Numbered from the stretch's first letter, positions 29,922 to 41,310 are shown. The stretch is 64,000 bases of DNA from Streptomyces sp. NBC_00223 (GCF_036199905.1 NZ_CP108109.1:6013501-6077500), one strand, 5' to 3'. The notes: a model not told the origin generated them from the letters alone. Made by a program: numbers and translations.

Positions 29922-31196
29922 CTACGCGGCGGGCGCCCGGCGCAGATCGCGGACCGCCGGTATCGCCAGCAGCGCCGCGGCCACCGCGACGGCCACCAGG
30001 CCCCCGGCCTGGAGCACCCGCTGCGCCCCGAAGGCCGACGCCGCCGGCCCGGCCAGCGCCTGGCCGACCGGCACCATGGCCACCGAACCCGCCACCTCGT
30101 AGGCGTGGATGCGGTTCAGGATGTCCCCGGGCACCTGTGTCTGCACGCTGGTCGCCCAGTTGACCCCCCAGTACGCCCACCCGGCCCCGGCCACGAAGAC
30201 GCCGGTGGCCATCATCCAGACGGGCAGGTCAAGGCCGACCGAGACCGGCATCAGCGCCGTGCCGAACAGCGCGAGCGACCCCGCGCGCAGCGGCCGTTCC
30301 GCCCGTATCCGCATCGCGACGAGCGCGCCCACCGCCGTGCCGCCGCCCAGCGCGGAGTTGACCAGGCCGTACGCCCCGGCGCCGTGCCCGGGGATGATCT
30401 GGCCCGCGGACAGCGGGGTGTACGGGCCGACCACGCACACCATGTAGACCATCCACACCACGATCACCGACCACATCCAGGTGCGGGCCCTGAACTCCCG
30501 CCACCCCTCGGCGAGATCGGACCGGAAGGCCGAGGCGGCCGTACGGGCCGGCAGCGGGGTGAGCCGCAGCGCGATCAGACAGAGCGCGCTGATCAGATAG
30601 GTGCCGGCGTGGACGGCGAAGACCGTGCCCGCCGAGGTGAAGCCGACCAGCACACCGGCCAGCGCGGGCCCCGCGAGACCGGCGACGGACTCCGCGGTCC
30701 TGGTCACCCCGTTCGCGCCCTGGACATCGGTCGCGACGCGCACGACCGTACTGGCCACGCCCGGCTGGAACATCGCCGCCGCCGTGCCGTTGATCACCGC
30801 GACGATCGCGATCTCCCACAGCCGTACGGTGTGGGTGAGGAAGAGGAAGGCGACGGCGGACTGCGAGCAGACCCGGACCAGGTCGGCGCCGATCATCAGC
30901 GCCCGCGCGTTGAAGCGGTCCGCGAAGACGCCGCCGAAGATGACGAATCCGGCGAAACAGGCGGTGGAGGCGGCCATCACGAGACCGATGTCACCGGCCG
31001 AGTAGCCGTACGAGAGCAGCCCGGCGGACAGGGCGACCGGCAGCATGGTGTCGCCGAGCATCGCCACCGAGCGGGCGGTGAAGTAGAGCCGGAAGTTGGC
31101 GGACCACAGCCGGGCGGTCGGCGCGGGCGCGGCGGAGCCCCCGGCGTGGTCGGCGGGGGCCGTACCGGGGCCGGGGGTGGGTGCGGAAGAGCTCAC
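29922..31196 (-). CDS. MFS transporter (multidrug-efflux type)
   Basis: A 424-residue permease with about 12 hydrophobic helices. The N-terminal half has FRLYFTARSVAMLGDTMLPVALSAG and the A-loop-like segment FGGVFADRFNAR, like other MFS_3/enterobactin-exporter-type proteins. I chose the GTG at 31196, four bases after the glgX stop; the upstream in-frame extension lies inside glgX. The close spacing suggests read-through from glgX, but a functional link to glycogen is not evident. Substrate unknown. Confidence 0.85.
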   Translation of the reverse strand: MSSSAPTPGPGTAPADHAGGSAAPAPTARLWSANFRLYFTARSVAMLGDTMLPVALSAGLLSYGYSAGDIGLVMAASTACFAGFVIFGGVFADRFNARALMIGADLVRVCSQSAVAFLFLTHTVRLWEIAIVAVINGTAAAMFQPGVASTVVRVATDVQGANGVTRTAESVAGLAGPALAGVLVGFTSAGTVFAVHAGTYLISALCLIALRLTPLPARTAASAFRSDLAEGWREFRARTWMWSVIVVWMVYMVCVVGPYTPLSAGQIIPGHGAGAYGLVNSALGGGTAVGALVAMRIRAERPLRAGSLALFGTALMPVSVGLDLPVWMMATGVFVAGAGWAYWGVNWATSVQTQVPGDILNRIHAYEVAGSVAMVPVGQALAGPAASAFGAQRVLQAGGLVAVAVAAALLAIPAVRDLRRAPAA

Positions 31197-31200
31197 CCCG

Positions 31201-33627
<2,427 letters not shown>

Positions 33628-33834
33628 GACTTCCTCCCACGGCTCGGCGCGGCCCCGGCCGCCCGGCGTCCCGTGCCCGGCGGCGGACCGTGTCCCCCAC
33701 AGACAGCATTCCCCTCCGCGGCCGGGGATTCACCAGGTCGAGGGCGTCCCGCCGGTTCCCCCGGGCGGCCGTACGCCGCCGGGTGCGCGGGCGCCCGCGC
33801 GTTTCCCCGGCGGGCACGGCGTCGTTGACGGTGC

Positions 33835-34773
33835 GTGACGACAGCGGTGAGGCGCGCGCGGCGCGCGAGTGCGGGAGCGGTACTGACGGCGGCGCTGGCC
33901 GCCCTGGTCGTCGGCTGCACGATGATCGGCGGCGCCGACGGGAAGGCGCAGCCGACCGCCACGGCGAGCGGTCCGCCGCCGACACCCTTCATCGGCTACT
34001 ACAGCCCGGAGAACGGCTCGACGGTCGGCACCGCGATGATCGTCTCGCTGAACTTCGACCACGCCCTGACCGACCGCGCCGCCGTCTCCCGCGCGATCAC
34101 CGTCACCGCCCAGCCCCCGGTGGAGGTCGCGGGCCACTGGTTCGGCGACCGGCGGCTCGATCTGCGCCCGGCCGCGTACTGGCGTCCCGGCACCCGGGTC
34201 ACCCTCCATCTGCGGCTGCGCGGTGTCGTGGGCGCCCCCGGGCTGCGCGGCGTCCAGTCCAAGGATGTGACCTTCACCATCGGCCGCGACCAGAGCAGTA
34301 CGGTCGACGCGGCCGCGCACACCATGACCGTCCGGCGGGACGGAACGGTCCTGCGCACCCTGCCGGTCTCCGCCGGGAGCCCCGAGCACACCACGTACAA
34401 CGGTGTGATGGTCATCACCGAGAAGTTCCCCGTCACGCGGATGAACGGGCGCACGGTCGGCTTCGGCGGGGAGTACGACATCAAGGACGTGCCGCACGCG
34501 ATGCGGCTCACCACCTCCGGGACCTTTGTGCACGGCAACTACTGGTCGCCGCCGCAGGTCTTCGGCACGGTGAACGTCAGCCACGGCTGCGTCGGTCTGG
34601 AGGACATCAAGGGCGGCGGCGACGACACCCCGGCGGGCTGGTTCTTCGCGAACTCGCTGATCGGCGACGCGGTCACCGTCGTCCGCTCCGACGACGTCAC
34701 GGTCGCCGCGGACAACGGCCTGAGCGGCTGGAACCTCCCCTGGGACCAGTGGGAGGCCAGTGACGCCGGGTAG
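33835..34773 (+). CDS. Lipoprotein L,D-transpeptidase (first copy)
   Basis: Forms 3-3 cross-links in peptidoglycan, outside the membrane. The 312-residue protein has a basic N-terminus, a hydrophobic stretch and lipobox ending at Cys28 (LVVGC), an Ig-like domain (~50-150) and a YkuD domain with HGNYW and the catalytic SHGCVGL. GTG start without a clear ribosome site. Similar along its length to the next gene, from which it differs by lacking the first Ig-like domain. Divergent from glgX. Confidence 0.92.
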   Translation: MTTAVRRARRASAGAVLTAALAALVVGCTMIGGADGKAQPTATASGPPPTPFIGYYSPENGSTVGTAMIVSLNFDHALTDRAAVSRAITVTAQPPVEVAGHWFGDRRLDLRPAAYWRPGTRVTLHLRLRGVVGAPGLRGVQSKDVTFTIGRDQSSTVDAAAHTMTVRRDGTVLRTLPVSAGSPEHTTYNGVMVITEKFPVTRMNGRTVGFGGEYDIKDVPHAMRLTTSGTFVHGNYWSPPQVFGTVNVSHGCVGLEDIKGGGDDTPAGWFFANSLIGDAVTVVRSDDVTVAADNGLSGWNLPWDQWEASDAG

Positions 34774-34923
34774 AACCGGACGTGGACCCTCCGCCGATGC
34801 CCGGTGAACGGCGATCTGGGACGGAACAGTGACAATCCCTTGAGCAAGACCATGTGATTGGTGTGGTTATCTTGCGCTGACAGGGGGAGTTCTGGTGTTT
34901 CAGGTGGTAGGGGAGTCAAGAAG

Positions 34924-36156
34924 TTGAAGCCGATAGGTGTGGCGCCGGGTGCCAGGAGGAACGCGGCGGCGCTGGCGCTCGGTGCGATATTGCTGCTGGC
35001 CACCGCGTGCGGTCCCGGCGGAGGAAGCAACGCGGGCTCGGGCGACGACGGCAAGCCCGGCGGCGGATCGACCAGTACGTCCGACACGGTCGCCTCGACC
35101 GCGGTCGTGAACATCGCGCCCAAGGACGGCGCCGGTGACGTGGCCACCACTGGCACGCTCAAGGTGTCCGCTTCGGGCGGCAAGCTCGAATCCGTGACCG
35201 TCAAGGACGACAAGGGTTCGACCGTACCGGGCGACATCTCCTCGGACGGTCTGGGCTGGACGCCGAGCGACCACCTGTCGACCTCCACCGAGTACACGGT
35301 GGACGCCGTCGCCAAGGACGCGGCGGGCCGCGAGTCGGACAAGCACTCCACCTTCACCACGGTCACCCCGAAGGACACCTTCGTCGGGTTCTTCACCCCG
35401 GAGGACGGCTCGACCGTCGGCGTCGGCATGGAGGTCTACCTCAACTTCAACCGGCCGATCACCAACAAGAAGGCCGTCGAGCAGGGCGTCACCGTCACCG
35501 CCTCCCCGTCGGTCCCGGTCGCCGCGCACTGGTACGGCGACCAGCAGCTCTACATCCGCCCCGCGGACTACTGGGCGGCCGGCACCAAGGTCACGCTCGA
35601 CCTGAACCTGAACGGTGTCGAGGGCGCCCCCGGCGTCTACGGCAAGCAGCACAAGCAGGTGCACTTCACGATCGCCCGCCGCCAGGTGAGCATCGTGGAC
35701 GCGGCCAAGCACACGATGACCGTCTACCGGGACAACAAGGTGCTGCGCACGATCCCGATCTCCTCGGGCGCGCCGGAACACACCACGTACAACGGCAAGA
35801 TGGTGATCTCCGAGAAGTACCTCACCACCCGGATGAACGGTGACACCGTCGGCTTCGGCGGGGAGTACGACATCAAGGACGTGCCGCACGCGATGCGGCT
35901 CACCAACTCCGGCACCTTCATCCACGGCAACTACTGGGCCGCGACCTCGGTGTTCGGCAACAGCAACACCAGCCACGGCTGCGTCGGTCTGCACGACGTG
36001 CGCGGCGCGGGCGACGCGACCACGCCGGCCGCCTGGTTCTACAACAGCTCGATCATCGGCGACGTCGTCCAGGTCGTGAACTCCAAGGACAAGACCGTCC
36101 AGTGGTACAACGGCCTCAACGGCTGGAACCTCCCCTGGACCGAGTGGACCGCCTGA
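34924..36156 (+). CDS. Lipoprotein L,D-transpeptidase (second copy)
   Basis: A 410-residue paralogue of the preceding gene: lipobox ending at Cys29 (LLLATAC), a Gly/Ser-rich linker, two Ig-like domains (~60-150 and ~155-265) and a YkuD domain with HGNYWAATS and catalytic SHGCVGLHD. I chose the TTG at 34924, eight bases after AGGGGAG, because it places a compact lipoprotein signal; earlier starts add a non-signal-like extension. The 150-bp gap before it suggests its own promoter. Confidence 0.92.
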   Translation: MKPIGVAPGARRNAAALALGAILLLATACGPGGGSNAGSGDDGKPGGGSTSTSDTVASTAVVNIAPKDGAGDVATTGTLKVSASGGKLESVTVKDDKGSTVPGDISSDGLGWTPSDHLSTSTEYTVDAVAKDAAGRESDKHSTFTTVTPKDTFVGFFTPEDGSTVGVGMEVYLNFNRPITNKKAVEQGVTVTASPSVPVAAHWYGDQQLYIRPADYWAAGTKVTLDLNLNGVEGAPGVYGKQHKQVHFTIARRQVSIVDAAKHTMTVYRDNKVLRTIPISSGAPEHTTYNGKMVISEKYLTTRMNGDTVGFGGEYDIKDVPHAMRLTNSGTFIHGNYWAATSVFGNSNTSHGCVGLHDVRGAGDATTPAAWFYNSSIIGDVVQVVNSKDKTVQWYNGLNGWNLPWTEWTA

Positions 36157-36184
36157 TCCACGGCGGTTTCCGCCACCCGCTCAC

Positions 36185-36218
36185 CACGGCCCGCCCCTGT
36201 GCGCAGGGGCGGGCCGTG
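36185..36218 (+). terminator. Terminator after the second L,D-transpeptidase
   Basis: Perfect 15-bp G/C stem (36185-36199 with 36204-36218) around TGCG, just ahead of the enoyl-CoA hydratase gene. Confidence 0.85.
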
Positions 36219-36238
36219 TGCGTCGTACGCTCGCGTGC

Positions 36239-37006
36239 ATGACTGTGACCCTCGAAGTCGACAACGGAGTCGGCACGATCCGGCTCGACCGGCCGCCGAT
36301 GAACGCCCTGGACAGCGCCACGCAGGACCTGCTCAAAGCCGTCGCCGAGGAGGCGACCGGGCGCCGGGAGGTACGGGCGGTGGTGGTGTGGGGCGGTGAG
36401 AAGGTGTTCGCGGCGGGCGCGGACATCAAGGAGATGCGGGCCATGTCGTACGAGGACATGGTGGACCGCTCCCGCGGCCTGCAGGACGCCTTCACCGCGG
36501 TGGCCCGGATCCCCAAGCCGGTGGTCGCCGCGGTCAACGGATACGCGCTGGGCGGCGGTTGCGAGCTGGCGCTGTGCGCGGACATCCGGATCGCGGCGGA
36601 GAACGCCAAGCTGGGCCAGCCCGAGATCCTGCTCGGCCTGATCCCCGGCGCGGGCGGCACCCAGCGGCTGGCCCGGCTGGTCGGCCCCTCCCGGGCCAAG
36701 GACCTGATCTTCACCGGCCGTATGGTGGCCGCGCCCGAGGCGCTGTCCCTCGGCCTGGTCGACCGGGTGGTCCCGGCCGAGGAGGTGTACGCGCAGGCGC
36801 GCGCCTGGGCCGAGCGGCTGGCCCGCGGTCCCGCGTACGCGCTGCGGGCCGCCAAGGAGGCCGTCGACACGGGTCTCGACACCGACCTGGACACCGGGCT
36901 GGCGATCGAACGCGGGCTGTTCGCCGGGCTGTTCGCGACCGAGGACCGGGAGACGGGGATGCGCAGCTTCGTGGAGGACGGGCCGGGCAAGGCCGTCTTC
37001 CGCTGA
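36239..37006 (+). CDS. Enoyl-CoA hydratase/isomerase family protein
   Basis: A 255-residue crotonase-fold protein, probably hydrating trans-2-enoyl-CoA in fatty-acid or amino-acid breakdown. FAAGADIKEM forms the first oxyanion-hole segment, ALGGGCELALCADIRIA the second, and PEILLGLIPGAGGTQRL carries the catalytic Glu. The ATG at 36239 is chosen because it lies clear of the upstream terminator stem. The substrate cannot be fixed from sequence. Confidence 0.92.
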   Translation: MTVTLEVDNGVGTIRLDRPPMNALDSATQDLLKAVAEEATGRREVRAVVVWGGEKVFAAGADIKEMRAMSYEDMVDRSRGLQDAFTAVARIPKPVVAAVNGYALGGGCELALCADIRIAAENAKLGQPEILLGLIPGAGGTQRLARLVGPSRAKDLIFTGRMVAAPEALSLGLVDRVVPAEEVYAQARAWAERLARGPAYALRAAKEAVDTGLDTDLDTGLAIERGLFAGLFATEDRETGMRSFVEDGPGKAVFR

Positions 37007-37032
37007 ACCGTCACGGAGGGTGGGCAGCCTAC

Positions 37033-37060
37033 CTTAAGACAACCTTAAGAGAGCCTTAAG
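37033..37060. promoter_or_regulatory. Three CTTAAG half-sites on an 11-bp period
   Basis: CTTAAG occurs at 37033-37038, 37044-37049 and 37055-37060, each preceded by C. An exact 11-bp repeat puts the sites on one face of the helix, the arrangement used by OmpR/PhoP-class response regulators. It lies 27 bp after the hydratase gene and ~180 bp before the RsbW-like gene. Confidence 0.55.
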
Positions 37061-37237
37061 GATTCTGGGGCTGCCACTCTCCGCTGGGATGGTTGTTCAG
37101 TGCAACAGCGCAGGTCCACCCGGCCGTCCGAGGGGGTTTTATGCCGAGGGCATATGCCAGGACTGGGGGACGAACCGGTCTGTTTCGCCGGATGAATTCC
37201 CGGGGTTACGCGGCGAAACGGAGCCGTTACGGCCATC

Positions 37238-37738
37238 ATGAGGACCATGGTGGGACGGGGCGGAACAGAACGGCCGCAATGGACGGACGGTGCGGCGAGT
37301 CGCACGCTGCTTCTCACCGAGGACGGGGCGGCCAAGGCCCTCGACCTCCTGGGCGACCCGTCGGCGGGCGAGGTCCATCTGACCTCGCGGCCCGAATCCG
37401 CCTCCACGGCACGCCGGATGTCGCTGTCCGTGGTCATGGTCTGGGGTGTCGCGCATCTGTCGGACACCGTCGAACTGCTGGTCTCGGAGCTGGTGGGCAA
37501 TGCCGTACGGCACACCGGCGCCCGTACCTTCGGGCTGCGGATGCGGCGGCGGCGGGGCTGGATGCGGGTCGAGGTGCGCGATCCCTCGCGGGCGCTGCCC
37601 TGTCTGCTGCCGGTGCGCCCGCTGGACATCGGGGGGCGCGGGCTGTTCCTCGTGGACGAGCTCTCCGACCGCTGGGGGGTCGACCTCCAGCCGCGGGGGA
37701 AGACGACATGGTTCGAGCTGAGGGTCACCGAGCGCTGA
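37238..37738 (+). CDS. RsbW/SpoIIAB-like ATP-binding protein
   Basis: A 166-residue HATPase_c protein of the type that acts as anti-sigma factor or regulatory kinase. The N box is ELLVSELVGNAVRHTGA, and the G-region is DIGGRGLFLVDELSDRWGV. The ATG at 37238 (or 37247) is the first possible start, since the frame has a stop at 37193-37195. No sigma factor or anti-anti-sigma gene is adjacent, so the partner is unknown. The CTTAAG array upstream may control it. Confidence 0.85.
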   Translation: MRTMVGRGGTERPQWTDGAASRTLLLTEDGAAKALDLLGDPSAGEVHLTSRPESASTARRMSLSVVMVWGVAHLSDTVELLVSELVGNAVRHTGARTFGLRMRRRRGWMRVEVRDPSRALPCLLPVRPLDIGGRGLFLVDELSDRWGVDLQPRGKTTWFELRVTER

Positions 37739-37852
37739 GCCGGCGCCGGGGGCCGGGGGCCGGGGATCGGGGGTCGCGGGTCGCGGTCCGGGGTGGCGGT
37801 CCCGGACCGGCGGTCCCGGGGCGGTGGTCCCGGGGCGGTGGTCCGGACATGG

Positions 37853-37900
37853 GAAGAGGCCCTGCCGCGTCGGGGGGGATGACAGCGGCAGGGCCTCTTC
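37853..37900 (+). terminator. Strong terminator after the RsbW-like gene
   Basis: Perfect 16-bp stem (37853-37868 with 37885-37900) around a 16-base loop. Confidence 0.85.
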
Positions 37901-38212
37901 TGAACCGCCGCGAAGCAAGGGGGGGTGTGTTCCGCGGCGTCTGTGGAACGGCCGAGCCCGGGTCTCGCGGGGCCGTTGCATTCGACTGTGGCACGGCGGC
38001 GGCACGGAGGCAAGTCCCAAACCAGGTTGATTTTCGCAAAGCGGGCGAACCGTTTGTCATTGCAAGGGTGACATCCGCCACTGCCTTCCAAACAATGGCT
38101 GAATGTCCTCATAGCCTTCTCATATGGCGTATCTCTATGCGTCCGTCATACATCCGTTCTTGCGTACCGTCGTGTCGTGCCGCCCCCTGCCCCCGGGCTG
38201 CCCCTGAGACCG

Positions 38213-38233
38213 GGGTGGGGGTAGCCCCCACCC
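38213..38233. terminator. Stem-loop upstream of gtrA
   Basis: Nine-bp stem GGGTGGGGG/CCCCCACCC with loop TAG, about 105 bp before the GtrA start. It may be a terminator or a dispersed hairpin element. Confidence 0.5.
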
Positions 38234-38337
38234 GTAATGGGGGAGAAGCCGGATGGGGCGGGCGACGGCCGTACGGAAGAGTCGGTCACGACACGGCGGC
38301 ACATCCGACGGCCGTGCCCGACCGAGGAGTTGACCCC

Positions 38338-38808
38338 ATGGCCGCCACGACGGCAGGCACCGGACCGGCGGCGGTCTTCCGATCGTTCATCCGCTTCGTG
38401 GTCTGCGGCGGCGGGGTCACCCTGCTGGCGAGCGCGGTCCTGCTCGCGATCGGCGACCGGGTGCCGCTCGCACTGGCCAACGCCGTGGTCACCGTGGCGT
38501 CCACGGTCCTCGCCACCGAGCTGCACGGCCGGTTCACCTTCGGCCGCGGCCGGGCCGGCTGGAGCGACCACTGCGCGAGCGGGGTCACCGTCCTGGTGTC
38601 GTACCTCTTCACCACCGGCGCGCTGCTCGCCTTCGACGCACTGCACCCGGGCGGCGGGGCGCTGACCCGGCAGGGCGTCTACCTCGCCGCCTCCGCGCTG
38701 GCCGGGATCGGGCGGTTCCTCGTGCTGCGGCTGGTCGTCTTCTCCGCCGCCCGCACCCGGGCGCGGCCGCCGCGCCTGGTCAGGGACGCGGTGACGGTGG
38801 CCGCGTAG
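38338..38808 (+). CDS. GtrA-like membrane protein
   Basis: A 156-residue protein with four predicted membrane helices (around 17-37, 43-62, 79-98 and 110-130) and the GtrA/DPMS pattern FIRFVVCGGGVTLL near the start and RFLVLRLVVF near the end. Members help move lipid-linked sugars across the membrane. The ATG is preceded by GAGGAG. No sugar-transfer gene is adjacent. Confidence 0.82.
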   Translation: MAATTAGTGPAAVFRSFIRFVVCGGGVTLLASAVLLAIGDRVPLALANAVVTVASTVLATELHGRFTFGRGRAGWSDHCASGVTVLVSYLFTTGALLAFDALHPGGGALTRQGVYLAASALAGIGRFLVLRLVVFSAARTRARPPRLVRDAVTVAA

Positions 38809-38973
38809 GACATGTCGGCTGCTGGGCCTACGCGCCGACCGCGCGCACCGGCCGGTCCGGTGCCGGGCCCGCACGCCGGCCGAGGCGGCGCGGGCGCAGG
38901 AGGAGAGCGCGGCGGGACATCTGACGGGGAAGATCGTCCTGACCGGGTGAGCACGGGCCGCCCGCCACGCGAC

Positions 38974-39013
38974 GACGGGCGGGTCGGACATGAAGTCCGG
39001 CCCGCCCGCCGTC
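38974..39013. terminator. Hairpin between convergent gtrA and glucanase genes
   Basis: Imperfect ~16-bp GC stem (from 38974 to 39013) with loop ATGAA, located between the two stops. Confidence 0.6.
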
Positions 39014-39038
39014 CGTTGGCGCTGTCACCCGGGGGCGA

Positions 39039-40913
39039 TCAGCTGCCGAGCACCTGGAACTCGTAGAGCGAGTAGCCGTACGCGGTCGCCCGCTGGGTGC
39101 CGTAGACACGTACGTACCGGCCGGAGCCCGAGACGTTGAGCGTCTGGTTGCCGCCGGTGCCGGCGGTGGTGCTGTAGACCGACGTCCAGTTGGCGCCGTC
39201 GCTGGACGTCTGGATCTGGAACGCCTTGGCGTACGCGGCTTCCCAATTCAGCTTCACCTGGCTGACGGTGTGGCTCGCGCCCAGGTCCACCTGGAGCCAC
39301 TGCGGGTCGCTGAAGGCGCTCGACCAGCGGGTGCCGTTGTCGCCGTCGGTGGCGGCGGAGGCCGGGTTGGCGGCGTTCTCCGTGGAGGACGCGGTGGTCG
39401 GCTTGCCCTGCGAGAGCAGGGTGGCGCCGCCGGTGCCGCTCGGGGTGCCGTTCACCGAGAACTCGTAGAGCGAGTAGCCGTACGCGGTCCCGCGCTGCGT
39501 CCCGTAGAACCTGATGTAGCGGCCGGTGCAGTTCACCCCGAGTTCCTGGACGCCGCCGGTGCCGGTCGTGGTGCTGTAGCACGGTGTCCAGTTGTTGGCG
39601 TCGTTGGACACCTGGATCTGGAACGCCTTGGCGTACGCCGACTCCCAGTTGAGCTGCACATGGGTGACGTTGTACGACTGGCCGAGGTCGACCTGGAGCC
39701 ACTGCGGGTCGCTGAACGCGCTGGACCAGCGGGTGGCGGTGTTGCCGTCGGTGGCGGCGGAGGCCGGGTTGGCGGCGTTCTCCGTGGAGGACGCGGTGGT
39801 CGGCTTGCCCAGGGCGATGTTGTTGCCGACCGGCGGCGGGGGCGTGGTCGTACCACCACCGCTGCCGGGTCCCTTGTTGTAGACGGCGACCCAGTCGATG
39901 TTCATTTGTGCGCCGGAGACGGTGTTGGCGTTGGGGCCGCCGCCGAAGGCGTCGGGGAAGCCGCCGCCCATGGCGAGGTCGTAGATGATGAAGAAGGGGT
40001 GGTCGACGGCGTTGGCCCAGGTGGTGGCGTCGACCTGGTTGGCCTTGACGGTGAAGTAGTTGTTGCCGTCGAGGTACCAGCGGATCTGTTCGGGGCTGGT
40101 GGAGCGGTCGATTTCGACGGCGTAGTCGTGGTAGCCGGTCTGGCAGCCGCCGCAGGCGTGTTCTCCGCTGCCGATGCCGGTGGATTCGTTGCAGACGCCG
40201 CCGGGGTTGGTGCCGCAGTGCAGGGTGCCGAAGACGGAGCTGCGGCCGTTGATGTCCTCGAGGATGTCGACTTCGCCGGATTTGGGCCAGGTGACGCCGT
40301 CGCGGAGGGTGGAGCCGAGCATCCAGAACGCGGGCCAGTAGCCGGCGCCGTTGGCGGTGGTGACGTTGGGCTGCTGGATCGACGACTCCATCCGCACCAC
40401 ACCGCCCGCCGGCGCGCCGAAGGACGAGGACTGGGTCTCGATACGGCCCGAGGTCCAGCCGGACCGCGGGTCGGTGCCCGAATGCAGGGCCTTGAGCACC
40501 AGGTGGCCGTTGCCGTCCTGGTACACATTGGCCGTGCTGTTCGTCATCGTCTCGATCTCACCGGTACCGAAACTGCTCCCCGGACCGGTGTCGTACTTCC
40601 AATCGGCGCCGTTGACGCCGGTGTTGGCGGCGCCCGTGAAGTCGTCGCTCCACGTGGTGGTGAAGCCGGCCGGCGGAGCGGCCACGGCGGCGGGGGCGGC
40701 GACGGCGGCCGGGGCGAGTCCGCCGGTCGTACCCGCGGGGGTGGCCGCGCCGCCCGTGCCGGTCGCCGCGGTGAGGCCCGCGACGCTCAGCGCGGCGACG
40801 GCCAGGGCGGCGAGGGCGAGGCGGCCCTTGGAGCGGCGGGGGTGGGGGGCGGTGCCGGCGCCGGCGTGCGGTTGGTGGTGCTGTTCGTGGTCTGGTGCCT
40901 GTCCGGTGGACAT
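39039..40913 (-). CDS. Secreted GH16 beta-glucanase with two discoidin-type modules
   Basis: A 624-residue precursor, probably an endo-beta-1,3-glucanase. It has a long signal region with a hydrophobic stretch at ~31-50, then a GH16 domain (~85-350) with catalytic motif EVDILE: nucleophile Glu214, Asp216 and acid/base Glu219. The flanking YWPAFWMLGS and DLAMGGGFP segments are family hallmarks. After a Gly/Pro linker come two F5/8 type C-like (CBM32-like) modules (~365-490 and ~500-624). They share long identical stretches at DNA level, indicating recent duplication. The upstream region holds LacI-type palindromes, so carbon-source control is likely. Confidence 0.93.
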   Translation of the reverse strand: MSTGQAPDHEQHHQPHAGAGTAPHPRRSKGRLALAALAVAALSVAGLTAATGTGGAATPAGTTGGLAPAAVAAPAAVAAPPAGFTTTWSDDFTGAANTGVNGADWKYDTGPGSSFGTGEIETMTNSTANVYQDGNGHLVLKALHSGTDPRSGWTSGRIETQSSSFGAPAGGVVRMESSIQQPNVTTANGAGYWPAFWMLGSTLRDGVTWPKSGEVDILEDINGRSSVFGTLHCGTNPGGVCNESTGIGSGEHACGGCQTGYHDYAVEIDRSTSPEQIRWYLDGNNYFTVKANQVDATTWANAVDHPFFIIYDLAMGGGFPDAFGGGPNANTVSGAQMNIDWVAVYNKGPGSGGGTTTPPPPVGNNIALGKPTTASSTENAANPASAATDGNTATRWSSAFSDPQWLQVDLGQSYNVTHVQLNWESAYAKAFQIQVSNDANNWTPCYSTTTGTGGVQELGVNCTGRYIRFYGTQRGTAYGYSLYEFSVNGTPSGTGGATLLSQGKPTTASSTENAANPASAATDGDNGTRWSSAFSDPQWLQVDLGASHTVSQVKLNWEAAYAKAFQIQTSSDGANWTSVYSTTAGTGGNQTLNVSGSGRYVRVYGTQRATAYGYSLYEFQVLGS

Positions 40914-41017
40914 GCGTGATCTCCTGTCCCGATGAGGCCCGGTGGGGCCGGTGTGGGGGGTGCGCGCCCGTTCGCGGCGGTGGGGTGGCGGTGCTGTGCC
41001 GGGGGTGCCGGGGGATG

Positions 41018-41041
41018 GAGAGCGCTTTCGAGAGCGCTCTC
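41018..41041. promoter_or_regulatory. Paired LacI-type operators upstream of the glucanase
   Basis: GAGAGCGCTTTC (41018-41029) abuts the perfect 12-bp palindrome GAGAGCGCTCTC (41030-41041). The central GCGC pattern is that of LacI/CebR-family sites. They are ~105 bp upstream of the glucanase start. Confidence 0.65.
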
Positions 41042-41082
41042 CAGGAGCGGCGTGGCCGGTGGTGGCGCCGACCCTCGACGCG

Positions 41083-41310
41083 TCAGGGCGAATGCAGGCG
41101 GTGCAGAGAGCCGTACGCGTCGTCGACGGCGGCCCATGCCGGAATCACGGCGATTTCGGGATACGACGCGGTGGCGGTGGTGACCTGAGCGAACGCTGAG
41201 CCCGCGCCACGGTCCGACGTCCGGCCGGCGGGGGCCTCGTACCGCGCCGGCGGCAACGGATGTAACCGTTTCCGGGGCGCGTGGGGCGGCAGCGAAGTGC
41301 TGCGTGACAT
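41083..41310 (-). CDS. Possible small protein upstream of the glucanase
   Basis: A 75-residue frame starting MSRSTSLPPHAPRKRL with AGGAG eight bases before its ATG. It has no signal peptide and no family I recognise; the N-terminal half is Pro/Arg-rich and the C-terminal half (SYPEIAVIPAWAAVDDAYG) is more protein-like. It lies between one palindrome upstream (41371-41382) and two downstream, so it may be the first gene of the glucanase transcript. It could also be a chance frame. Confidence 0.35.
   Translation of the reverse strand: MSRSTSLPPHAPRKRLHPLPPARYEAPAGRTSDRGAGSAFAQVTTATASYPEIAVIPAWAAVDDAYGSLHRLHSP

Larger units (their letters stand above)
37739..38337. promoter_or_regulatory. Gene-free gap between the RsbW-like gene and gtrA
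   Basis: 599 bp. It starts with a low-complexity run of GGTCCCGGGGCGGT-type repeats (~37760-37850), then the strong terminator at 37853-37900, then a stretch of lower GC (~38030-38160) that probably holds the promoter for the downstream gene, and a stem-loop at 38213-38233. A frame open across this gap has no protein-like composition. Confidence 0.5.

Noticed and set aside
29922..31196. MFS protein as part of the glycogen system
   Set aside because: Only operon proximity to glgX supports it; the sequence looks like a drug-type exporter, so no sugar role is claimed.
37093..38808. Single long protein running from before the RsbW-like gene into gtrA
   Set aside because: It crosses a real gene in another frame, a 16-bp terminator and low-complexity DNA; only the GtrA portion is protein-like.
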